Shown piece by piece: positions 1 through 5,384 of a DNA stretch of 7,395 nucleotides. Every line of letters begins with the position of its first letter. Position 1 is the first letter of the stretch. The notes beneath the pieces were generated by a model. It had not been told where the DNA came from, ran no database searches, and was given only the letters and a program-made list of their open reading frames with translations. The translations under genes were made by a program, and so were the position numbers. This DNA comes from Alphaproteobacteria bacterium (GTDB lineage Bacteria; Pseudomonadota; Alphaproteobacteria; Rhodospirillales; Rhodospirillaceae), in assembly GCA_003250275.1 (NCBI GenBank), contig QKGW01000307.1:1-7395 (forward strand), written 5' to 3'.

Positions 1-951
1 GAGGTGCAGGCCGAGACCGGCACCAACGTCGGCGGCATGTTCGAGCAGGTGCGCCAGGTGATGGCCGACCTCACCGAACAGCCGGTGACCTCGGTCAAGG
101 TGCAGGACATCCTCGCCGTCGACACCTTCAAGCCACAGCAGATCCTCGGTTCGCTCGCGGGCGAGTTCGCGCTCGGCAACGCCGTCGGCCTCGCCGCGAT
201 GGTAAGCACGCAGAAGCTCCCGATGCTCCGCCTCGCGCGCAAGCTCGAAGAGGAGATCGGCGTGCCGGTGCGGGTCGGCGGCGTCGAGGCCGACATGGCG
301 ATCCGCGGCGCGATGACCACCCCCGGCACCCGCGCGCCGATGGCGATCGTCGACGTCGGCGGCGGTTCGACCGACGCCTCGGTGATCAACGAGAGCCTCG
401 AAATCAAGAGCACCCATCAGGCCGGCGCGGGCGACATGTGCACGCTCCTGATCAACACCGAACTCGGGCTCGATGACATGGACCTCGCCGAGGCGGTGAA
501 GAAATACCCGCTCGCCAAGGTCGAATCGCTGTTCCACATGCGCCACGAGAACGGTTCGGTGCAGTTCTTCCACGAGCCCCTGGACCCGCGCCTTTACGGC
601 CGCATCGTCGTGCTTTCGCCCGAGGGCTGGACCCCGGTCGAGACCAAGGAACTGATGGCGAAGATCGTCGACGTGCGCCAGGGCGCGAAGCGCAAGGTGT
701 TCGTGCGCAACGCCCTCAGGGCGCTCGAACGGGTCGCGCCGGCGCAGAACATCCGGCTGATCCATTTCGTCGCGCTGGTCGGCGGCTCCGGGCTCGATTT
801 CGAGATCCCGAAGATGATTTCCGACGCGCTGCTCGATTACGGCGTGGTCACCGGGCGCGCCAACGTGCGCGGCACCGAGGGCCCGCGCAACGCGGTCGCG
901 ACCGGGCTCGTGCTCGCCCACGCGCAGCACTACGGGGAGGACGGGCGATGA
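1..951 (+). CDS. pduG: Diol/glycerol dehydratase reactivase, large subunit (C-terminal half, 5' truncated)
   Basis: This is the large subunit of the ATP-dependent chaperone that releases damaged cobalamin from B12-dependent diol dehydratase so that fresh coenzyme can bind. The reading frame is open from the first base and runs 316 codons to TGA at 949-951. Known PduG/DdrA proteins are about 610 residues, so roughly the N-terminal half lies outside the window. The actin-like ATPase phosphate loop is visible as AIVDVGGGSTDASVI (nt about 343-387). Other family-typical stretches are VRVGGVEADMAIRGAMTTPG upstream of it, and the end segment FVALVGGSGLDFEIP followed by RNAVATGLVLAH. The stop overlaps the pduH start as ATGA, so the two subunits are translationally coupled, as expected for a complex of fixed stoichiometry. 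It implies dehydratase genes (pduCDE) just upstream. Family memory alone does not separate the diol from the glycerol dehydratase version. Confidence 0.95.
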   Translation, partial: EVQAETGTNVGGMFEQVRQVMADLTEQPVTSVKVQDILAVDTFKPQQILGSLAGEFALGNAVGLAAMVSTQKLPMLRLARKLEEEIGVPVRVGGVEADMAIRGAMTTPGTRAPMAIVDVGGGSTDASVINESLEIKSTHQAGAGDMCTLLINTELGLDDMDLAEAVKKYPLAKVESLFHMRHENGSVQFFHEPLDPRLYGRIVVLSPEGWTPVETKELMAKIVDVRQGAKRKVFVRNALRALERVAPAQNIRLIHFVALVGGSGLDFEIPKMISDALLDYGVVTGRANVRGTEGPRNAVATGLVLAHAQHYGEDGR

Positions 952-1439
952 GCGAGAAGCCGCAGATCGTCGAACGTCGGCCGGCGGTGGAGATCGTCAC
1001 CTTCCGCGCGCCGCCCGGCTGGGTCGAACCGGTGCAGTGGGGCATCGAGGAGGAGGAAATCCCCTTCGAGGCCGCCGAGGCCGGCCAGGGCGGCGCCGCC
1101 GAGCTCGCGCACGAGGCCGCGCACGTCTCCGCGCTCAACGTCGGCATCGCCTTCGACGGCGCGGCGGGGGAGATCGCCCTGCACCACCGCGACCTCGCCG
1201 GGCGGCCGCCGCTGTTCACCCTTTCGGGCGCGGAGATCGAGCCCGGCGCGCTGATGCGCCTGGGCAAGAACGCCGCCCGCCTGGTCAAGGGCAACCCGTT
1301 GATTTTCGCCGATGACGCGGCGGTCGAGACGCCGCGCGCCCTCAAGCCGCGCCCGCCCGCGCCGCGAACCGACGACCGGGCGCTGATCGAACGCATCGCC
1401 GGGCTGGTGCTCCAGCAACTGGCCAAGACTTCGGAATAA
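948..1439 (+). CDS. pduH: Diol dehydratase reactivase, small subunit, with C-terminal encapsulation-like helix
   Basis: This is the small reactivase subunit, which resembles the dehydratase beta subunit and swaps with it while the large subunit hydrolyses ATP. The family signature WGIEEEEIPFE is at residues 31-41, VGIAFDG at 65-71, PLFTLSG at 88-94, and NAARLVKGNPL, the strongly conserved end of the fold, at 108-118. The acidic run after GI is where DdrB supplies a metal-binding Glu at the subunit interface (recalled from the family, not proven here). Length is 163 residues against about 115-125 for enterobacterial PduH. The excess is C-terminal: a Pro/Ala/Arg linker (about 122-140) and then an amphipathic helix, DRALIERIAGLVLQQLAK (143-160), that looks like a BMC encapsulation peptide. 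The start ATG overlaps the pduG stop and is preceded by GGGGAGG at 933-939. The assignment is firm; the role of the tail is inferred. Confidence 0.93.
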   Translation: MSEKPQIVERRPAVEIVTFRAPPGWVEPVQWGIEEEEIPFEAAEAGQGGAAELAHEAAHVSALNVGIAFDGAAGEIALHHRDLAGRPPLFTLSGAEIEPGALMRLGKNAARLVKGNPLIFADDAAVETPRALKPRPPAPRTDDRALIERIAGLVLQQLAKTSE

Positions 1440-1449
1440 GGGAGGACCC

Positions 1450-2085
1450 ATGGAAATCCGCAGCCTCGGACTGATCGAAACATGGGGGCAGGTGGCCGCC
1501 ATCGAGGCCGCCGACGCGGGCGCCAAGGCCGCCAACGTCGAAGTCCTCGGTGTCGCGAGCGCCAAGGGCGGCCTCGTCACCGTCGGTTTCTCGGGCGACG
1601 TCGCCGCGGTGCGCGCCGCGGTCTCCGCCGCCGAGATGGCCGCGCGCCGCGTCGGCACGGTGGTGTCCACCCACGTGATTGCACGGCCCGACCGCCAGCT
1701 TCGGGCGATCGCGTCGCGCATCGGCTTCGGCGCGGGACGGATCGAACCCGATCCCAAACCCGTGTCCGCTCCCGCGCCGGAGCCGGCTCCGATCCCCGAA
1801 CCGGTCCCCGCGCCGGTTCCCGAACCCGCTCCCGAACCGGCTCCCGAACCCGCGCCCGAGGCGCCGGTTCCGGCCGAGCCGGTTCCCGAGTCCGCGCCGC
1901 CGGAGGTGCCGCCGTCCCCGCCCGTCGAGGAGGTGCACCCCACACCGGAACCGGAAGCGCCGACCCCTGCGCATTCCGAACCCGCAGCACCACCGGCGGC
2001 GCTTCCGTCCACCCCGGCCAAGCCCGCGCCGAAGCCCAAGGCGCCGCCGAAGCCGAGGCCGGGGGGCAAACCCCGCCGCAAGTGA
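1450..2085 (+). CDS. BMC-H hexameric shell protein with long Glu-Pro/Lys-Pro tail
   Basis: This is a single-BMC-domain shell protein expected to form hexameric tiles of the microcompartment facet. Residues 1-90 match the PduA/EutM fold: LGLIETWGQVAAIEAADAG (6-24), GLVTVGFSGDVAAVRAAV (41-58) and THVIARPDRQL (74-84). The central-pore loop reads SAKGGL (37-42), where PduA has KIGSGL. The last 110 residues are low-complexity. Residues 99-190 are rich in Pro, Ala and Glu (15 Glu, one Asp, one Lys), including PEPAPEPAPEPAPE at 124-137. Residues 191-211 are Pro/Lys/Arg with nine basic and no acidic residues. PduK is another BMC-H with a C-terminal extension, but that one carries cysteines for a metal centre and this tail has none, so the name pduK is not justified. 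GGAGG at 1441-1445 sits 4 nt before the ATG. The shell fold is certain; the tail's function is unknown. Confidence 0.93.
   Translation: MEIRSLGLIETWGQVAAIEAADAGAKAANVEVLGVASAKGGLVTVGFSGDVAAVRAAVSAAEMAARRVGTVVSTHVIARPDRQLRAIASRIGFGAGRIEPDPKPVSAPAPEPAPIPEPVPAPVPEPAPEPAPEPAPEAPVPAEPVPESAPPEVPPSPPVEEVHPTPEPEAPTPAHSEPAAPPAALPSTPAKPAPKPKAPPKPRPGGKPRRK
1780..1863 (+). repeat. Degenerate Pro-Glu-Pro-Ala codon repeat in the BMC-H tail
   Basis: A run of imperfect 12-nt units of the form CCC-GAA-CCS-GCK encodes alternating Pro-Glu and Pro-Ala (residues 111-138 of the shell protein). Units differ mostly at third positions and in Ala/Val/Ile exchanges, so the repeat is in frame and kept at protein level. 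Such a tract can gain or lose units by slippage, and the tail length may vary among relatives. Confidence 0.8.
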
Positions 2086-2094
2086 GCGGCGCCT

Positions 2095-2117
2095 GAACCG
2101 CCGGGCGCGCCCGGTTC
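2095..2117 (+). other. GC-rich intercistronic hairpin upstream of the BMC-T gene
   Basis: GAACCG (2095-2100) can pair with CGGTTC (2112-2117). The segment between them is GC-rich, and CCGGGCGCGCCCGG (2101-2114) is itself a perfect palindrome, so alternative foldings exist. No run of T follows, so a rho-independent terminator is unlikely. It lies in the 62-nt gap between the BMC-H stop and the BMC-T start. A role in mRNA stability or in setting expression of the next gene is a guess. Confidence 0.4.
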
Positions 2118-2135
2118 CGAGGACGTTGCAAAATC

Positions 2136-2150
2136 AAGGAGAGTGTCGTG
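2136..2150 (+). promoter_or_regulatory. Ribosome binding site and GTG start of the BMC-T gene
   Basis: AAGGAG at 2136-2141 is followed by a 6-nt spacer and GTG at 2148. No ATG start is available near the beginning of the shell fold, and the resulting N-terminus VELRAFCYLDRLQPQ fits the family, so this site fixes the start as GTG. Confidence 0.8.
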
Positions 2151-2765
2151 GTCGAACTTCGTGCCTTCTGCTACCTGGACCGCCTGCAGCCGCAGTTCGC
2201 GGCGTACCTCGGAACCAACATGCGCGGATACCTGCCGGTGGTCGGCATGGCCGCGCAGTTCATCGAGATCGCGCCCGGACTGATGATCAACCGCGTTGCG
2301 GACGCCGCGCTCAAGTCGGCGTTCGTGCAACCCGGCCTGCTCGTCGTCGAGCGCGTCGTCGGCGTGCTCGAGTTCCACTCGCGCAACCAGGCCGACGTCC
2401 AGCACGCCGGCGGCGCGGTGCTCAAGACCCTCGGGGTCGAGGAACACGACCGCAACAAGCCGAGGATCCTGTCCTCCGAGATCATCCACAAGGTGAACGA
2501 CTACCACGCTCAGGTGGTGAACGTGAACCGCCTCGCCTCGCTGCTGATCGCGGGCCAGGACATGTACGTGATGGAGGTGGAACCCGCCGCCTACATCGCG
2601 CTCGCCGCCAACGAAGCGGAGAAGAACGCCCGCGTCACCCTCGTCGACGTGCGCATCTTCGGCGCGGTCGGGCGGCTCTACCTGTCGGGCAAGGAGTCCG
2701 ACGTCGAACGCGCGCGCGGCGCAGCCGAGGCCGCGATCCGTTCGGTGATCGGCAAGGAGAAGTAG
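2148..2765 (+). CDS. BMC-T trimeric shell protein, tandem BMC domains, CsoS1D/CcmP-like
   Basis: This is a shell protein with two fused BMC domains (about 1-100 and 101-205), expected to form a trimer that takes a hexamer's place in the facet. The N-terminus LRAFCYLDRLQPQFAAYLG, the segment IAPGLMINRVADAALK and the second-domain stretch PAAYIALAANEAEKNARV followed by GAVGRLYLSGKESDVERAR are typical of the circularly permuted BMC-T group whose trimers can stack face to face and have a large gated pore. Glu68-Arg69 in LLVVERVVGVLEF falls where CsoS1D has its gate pair (Glu120-Arg121 in that longer protein, from memory). It is not PduB, PduT or EutL by its motifs, and no Cys cluster for an Fe-S centre is present. 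Length is 205 residues. The gene starts at a GTG with a strong ribosome binding site after a 62-nt gap. Likely role: passage of larger metabolites or cofactors across the shell. Confidence 0.9.
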   Translation: MVELRAFCYLDRLQPQFAAYLGTNMRGYLPVVGMAAQFIEIAPGLMINRVADAALKSAFVQPGLLVVERVVGVLEFHSRNQADVQHAGGAVLKTLGVEEHDRNKPRILSSEIIHKVNDYHAQVVNVNRLASLLIAGQDMYVMEVEPAAYIALAANEAEKNARVTLVDVRIFGAVGRLYLSGKESDVERARGAAEAAIRSVIGKEK

Positions 2766-2768
2766 GCG

Positions 2769-3698
2769 ATGGGCGCGGCGCACACCCTCGACGCTCCGCA
2801 GGCGGCCGCGATCGGGCGGGCCGCGCCGCGCAACTATTCGGTGGGAGAGACCGGCGTGACCGAGATTCATCCCGAAGCCAATGCGCGGCTTGAGGCGTTC
2901 GAACGCGCGCTGGCGCTGCGTGCGCCGGCGGCGAAGGGTGCGCAGCTGTTCGCCGGGGTCGACCTCGGCACCGCCTACATCGTCACCGCGGTGGTCAACG
3001 CCGAGGGCCGCGCGGTGGCCGGCATGGTCACGCGCAGCCGTGCGAGCGTGCGCGACGGCCTGGTCTTCGACTACCTCGGCGCGACCAACCTGCTGCGCGC
3101 CCAGGTCGAGGTGATCCGCCGTTCGGGCTACCCGATCCGCGACGCGATGGTGTGCTTCCCGCCCGGCACCGAGGGGCGCAATGCGCGGGTTTTCGCCAAC
3201 GTCCTCGAAGCCGCCGACCTGCACGTCGTCGGCCTGCTCGACGAGCCGAGCTCCGCCGCCGAGGTGCTCGAAATCGCGGAAGGCGCGGTGGTCGATATCG
3301 GCGGCGGCACCACCGGGATTTCGGTGATCGAGGACGGCAAGGTGGTCTACACCGCCGACGAACCGACCGGCGGCACCCACCTCGACCTCGTGCTCGCGGG
3401 CAACTTCCGCATCTCCACCGACGAGGCGGAGCAGATGAAGACCGATCCGGCGCGCCAGGGCGATCTCTTCCCGGTGGTGCGGCCGGTGTTCCAGAAGATC
3501 GGCGCGATCGTGCGCCGCCACCTCGCCGGACGTGCGGTGCGGACGATCTACCTCGTCGGCGGCACCAGCTGCTTCCCCGGCATCGCCCAGGTGGTGCGCG
3601 AGGAGACCGGGCTGCCGGTGCTGGTGCCCGAACATGCGCTGCTGGTCACGCCGCTCGGCATCGCGATGCGCTGCGCGCGCGAAGCGGCAAGGGGGTAG
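2769..3698 (+). CDS. eutJ: EutJ-family actin/Hsp70-fold ATPase, putative BMC chaperone
   Basis: EutJ is a predicted chaperone of microcompartment operons whose client is not established. The nucleotide-binding motifs of the actin/Hsp70 superfamily are all present: phosphate 1 FAGVDLGTAYIV (61-72), phosphate 2 AVVDIGGGTTGISVIEDG (173-190) and the adenosine motif IYLVGGTSCFPGI (260-272). The LLDEPSSAAEVLEI segment (156-169) is family-typical. The start is uncertain. ATG 2769 is 3 nt after the BMC-T stop and has AAGGAG at 2754-2759 (9-nt spacer), giving 309 residues. GTG 2856 has GGAGA at 2843-2847 and would give 280 residues, close to the 278 or so of enterobacterial EutJ. The extra 29 residues look unstructured and do not resemble an encapsulation helix. 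It is encoded next to PduGH, which has a related ATPase fold, but it lacks the PduG-specific domains, so it is not a second reactivase. Confidence 0.88.
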   Translation: MGAAHTLDAPQAAAIGRAAPRNYSVGETGVTEIHPEANARLEAFERALALRAPAAKGAQLFAGVDLGTAYIVTAVVNAEGRAVAGMVTRSRASVRDGLVFDYLGATNLLRAQVEVIRRSGYPIRDAMVCFPPGTEGRNARVFANVLEAADLHVVGLLDEPSSAAEVLEIAEGAVVDIGGGTTGISVIEDGKVVYTADEPTGGTHLDLVLAGNFRISTDEAEQMKTDPARQGDLFPVVRPVFQKIGAIVRRHLAGRAVRTIYLVGGTSCFPGIAQVVREETGLPVLVPEHALLVTPLGIAMRCAREAARG

Positions 3699-3700
3699 GG

Positions 3701-4495
3701 ATGGACGACGCGACGATCCGCGAACTGGTGCGCGAGGTTCTCTGGCGGCTCGCCCCCGAGATCGGGGCGGATGGCGCGCGCGGCGAGCTGATCGTCGTTG
3801 TCACCGGCGCGACGGTGGGCAAGGCCGAGGCCGTCGACCAGATCGTATCGCTGATTTTGAAGGGTTTCCGCGTCAAGCTGATCTGCTCGGCGATGGCCGA
3901 ACACCTCGTCGGCGACGCGCTAAAGAGCGGCCTCGCGGGCTTCCCGAACTGGGAAATCCTGCCGCCACGGGCGTGGTTTGGTCCGCTCGCCGCGGCGCGG
4001 GCGGTGGTGGTGCCGCTCCTGAGCGTCAACTCGCTCTCGAAGCTCGCCGCGCTGATCGCGGACGACGACACCGCCAACCTGATGCTGCACGCGCTGTTCA
4101 CCGGCAAGCCTCTGGTGCTCGCCGTCGACGGCGTGGTGCCGGGGCCGGGGCGCGATGCGCTCGGCTTCGGCCAGGGCAGCCGCGCGCTGCTCGGCGCGGT
4201 CGAGGATCGGTTGCGTACGGTGATCGGGTACGGCGCTGCGGTGGTCGAGCTCGCCGCTCTCGCCGCACGGGTCGAGGCGGTTCTTCCCCTGGCCGCCGCG
4301 ACCCAACCCGACGCCGGTTTGCCGCGGGCCCGCCGTCTCAGCCGCGCGCGGGTGATCGGCGCGGGCGAAGTGTCGGCAGCCGCCCGCGCCGCCGCGGATC
4401 TCTATTGCGACGCCGCCGCGCTGATCACGCCCCTCGCGCGCGAGGCGGCGGAGCGCCACGGCGTGAGGATCGTCAAAACCCCGGTAGGAGCATGA
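3701..4495 (+). CDS. Flavoprotein-fold protein with N-terminal encapsulation-like helix
   Basis: This 264-residue protein looks like a member of the FMN-binding flavoprotein superfamily (the fold of phosphopantothenoylcysteine decarboxylase, UbiX and dipicolinate synthase subunit B). Visible parts are a first beta strand and loop ELIVVVTGATVGKAEAVDQI (29-48), GFRVKLICSAMAEHLVG (55-71), and PLLSVNSLSKLAALIADD (105-122), which resembles the conserved PxSxN-containing FMN loop, with Asn110. TGKPLVLAVDGV follows at 134-145. Residues 2-18, DDATIRELVREVLWRLA, form an amphipathic helix like those that target cargo to BMC lumens. The C-terminus has ALITPLAREAAERHGVRIV (239-257), a segment type I recall from several BMC-operon proteins. 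ATG 3701 is 2 nt after the eutJ stop. The reaction is unknown; similar flavoprotein genes are known in other BMC loci. Redox chemistry or cofactor handling is inference only. Confidence 0.75.
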   Translation: MDDATIRELVREVLWRLAPEIGADGARGELIVVVTGATVGKAEAVDQIVSLILKGFRVKLICSAMAEHLVGDALKSGLAGFPNWEILPPRAWFGPLAAARAVVVPLLSVNSLSKLAALIADDDTANLMLHALFTGKPLVLAVDGVVPGPGRDALGFGQGSRALLGAVEDRLRTVIGYGAAVVELAALAARVEAVLPLAAATQPDAGLPRARRLSRARVIGAGEVSAAARAAADLYCDAAALITPLAREAAERHGVRIVKTPVGA

Positions 4496-4499
4496 CGCG

Positions 4500-4772
4500 A
4501 TGTTGATCGGAGAGGTGATCGGAACCGTGGTGGCGTCGCGCAAGCACGAGCGCCTCGTCGGCAGCAAGATCCAGATCGTGCAGCCGCTCGCGCCGCGCTC
4601 GGGCGCGGCGGAAGGGCAGCCGTTCGTCGCCGTCGACGCGGTCGGCGCGGGCGTCGGCGAGCAGGTGCTGGTGGTGATGGGATCGGCGGCGCGGGTGGCG
4701 GTGGACAACCCCGAGAGCCCGGTCGACGCGACGATCATCGGCATCATCGACCAGTTCGACATCGAGGAGTGA
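4500..4772 (+). CDS. pduN: BMC-P pentameric vertex protein, EutN/CcmL family
   Basis: This shell protein forms pentamers that cap the vertices of the microcompartment. All 90 residues fit the EutN/CcmL family: the start MLIGEVIGTVVASRKHERLV (1-20), KIQIVQPL (23-30), FVAVDAVGAGVGEQVLVVMG (42-61) with the hallmark GAGxGE turn, SAARVAVDN (62-70) and the end DATIIGIIDQFDI (76-88). Length is normal for the family. TAGGAG at 4485-4490 lies inside the end of the flavoprotein gene, 9 nt before the ATG. The start is 4 nt after the upstream stop. Named pduN by locus context; by sequence alone eutN or a general BMC-P name would be equally fair. Confidence 0.95.
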   Translation: MLIGEVIGTVVASRKHERLVGSKIQIVQPLAPRSGAAEGQPFVAVDAVGAGVGEQVLVVMGSAARVAVDNPESPVDATIIGIIDQFDIEE

Positions 4773-4775
4773 CCG

Positions 4776-5342
4776 ATGCGCCCGCGCCACGCCCTTCCCG
4801 ATTGCGTCGCCGAAATGCTGGCCGCCTGTTGCCGCGCCGAGGCGGCGCGCATCGGCGTGCCGATGGCGGTGGCGGTGGTCGACGCCGAGGGCGGCCCGCA
4901 GTGGTTCGCGCGGATGGACGGCACCCTGCCGGTGAGCACCGAGCTTGCGCTGAACAAGGCCTACACCGCCGCGGCGATCCGCATGACCACCGAGGAGCTC
5001 GGCCGCCTCGCGCAGCCGGGCGCGGCGCTCTACGGCATCGGCAACGGCCACGGCGGGCGAATCGTGACCTTCGGCGGCGGCGTGCCGCTGGTGCTCGGCG
5101 GGCAGGTGGTCGGCGGCCTCGGCGTTTCGGGCGGATCGGTGGCGCAGGACATCGCCTGCGCCGCGCCCGCGGTGGCGCTGCTCGGTGAAATGGAACGTCA
5201 GGCGAAGCGCCTGGGGCGGCTCGCGACCGAGGTGCCGCCGGTGCTCCTGCCGAGCCTGATCGGCGCGCTGAAGGCGGCGTTGCCGCAATGCGAACCCCGG
5301 AGCGAGGCCGTGTTGGGCGGCGTCGCGCTGGCATTGAGTTGA
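4776..5342 (+). CDS. PduO C-terminal-domain / GlcG / HbpS-like protein
   Basis: This is a stand-alone member of the GlcG/HbpS/PduO-C family, whose members include haem- or cobalamin-associated proteins. Family marks are VPMAVAVVDAEGGPQWFARMDG (28-49, in two parts: AVAVVDAEGG and WFARMDG), a helix with LALNKAYTAAAIRM (57-70), and PLVLGGQVVGGLGVSGGS (104-121) followed by AQDIACAA (123-130). The cobalamin adenosyltransferase domain that precedes this module in full PduO is absent. About 50 residues follow the usual end of the domain (from about 139), with a hydrophobic helix-like segment LLPSLIGALKAALP (157-170); I do not recognise it. GAGGAG at 4764-4769 overlaps the pduN stop and is 6 nt from the ATG. 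Its ligand here cannot be read from sequence. A role in B12 or haem handling for the dehydratase system is plausible from context. Confidence 0.85.
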   Translation: MRPRHALPDCVAEMLAACCRAEAARIGVPMAVAVVDAEGGPQWFARMDGTLPVSTELALNKAYTAAAIRMTTEELGRLAQPGAALYGIGNGHGGRIVTFGGGVPLVLGGQVVGGLGVSGGSVAQDIACAAPAVALLGEMERQAKRLGRLATEVPPVLLPSLIGALKAALPQCEPRSEAVLGGVALALS

Positions 5343-5348
5343 CGAACG

Positions 5349-5366
5349 GCGCCGCCCGCGCGGCGC
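5349..5366 (+). other. Perfect 7-bp GC hairpin between the PduO-C-like gene and pduP
   Basis: GCGCCGC (5349-5355), loop CCGC (5356-5359) and GCGGCGC (5360-5366) form a perfect 7-bp stem with a 4-nt loop. It is followed by AAAA and not by T residues, so it is not a canonical terminator for the + strand transcript. It sits in the 42-nt gap just before the pduP ribosome binding site (GGAG at 5374-5377). Possible roles are mRNA 5'-end protection after processing or partial attenuation; both are inferred. Confidence 0.5.
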
Positions 5367-5384
5367 AAAACATGGAGCGGTGAG

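Noticed and set aside
1450..2085. BMC-H protein as an Fe-S-bearing PduK
   Set aside because: PduK-type extensions carry cysteines; this tail contains none.
2101..2114. The CCGGGCGCGCCCGG palindrome as a protein-binding operator
   Set aside because: Short GC palindromes are common at this composition and it lies inside an operon; it is better explained as part of the intercistronic hairpin.
2095..2117. A rho-independent terminator after the BMC-H gene
   Set aside because: No T-run follows the stem; the sequence after it is A-rich, and the next gene continues the same functional set.
1679..2893. A 404-codon + strand frame across the BMC-H tail and BMC-T genes
   Set aside because: Arg/Pro-rich shadow of the repeat and the following gene in another frame; it has no ribosome binding site or family match.
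930..3635. A 901-codon open frame on the - strand, covering pduH, both shell genes and eutJ
   Set aside because: It is antisense to five well-supported genes. Its translation is rich in His, Arg, Asp and Gly with no recognisable domain, as expected from the complement of GC-rich coding sequence with few stop codons.
3152..3700. Extension of the flavoprotein frame upstream into eutJ (447-codon version)
   Set aside because: The upstream part is an Arg-rich out-of-frame reading of eutJ. ATG 3701 begins exactly at a targeting-type helix and follows the eutJ stop by 2 nt.
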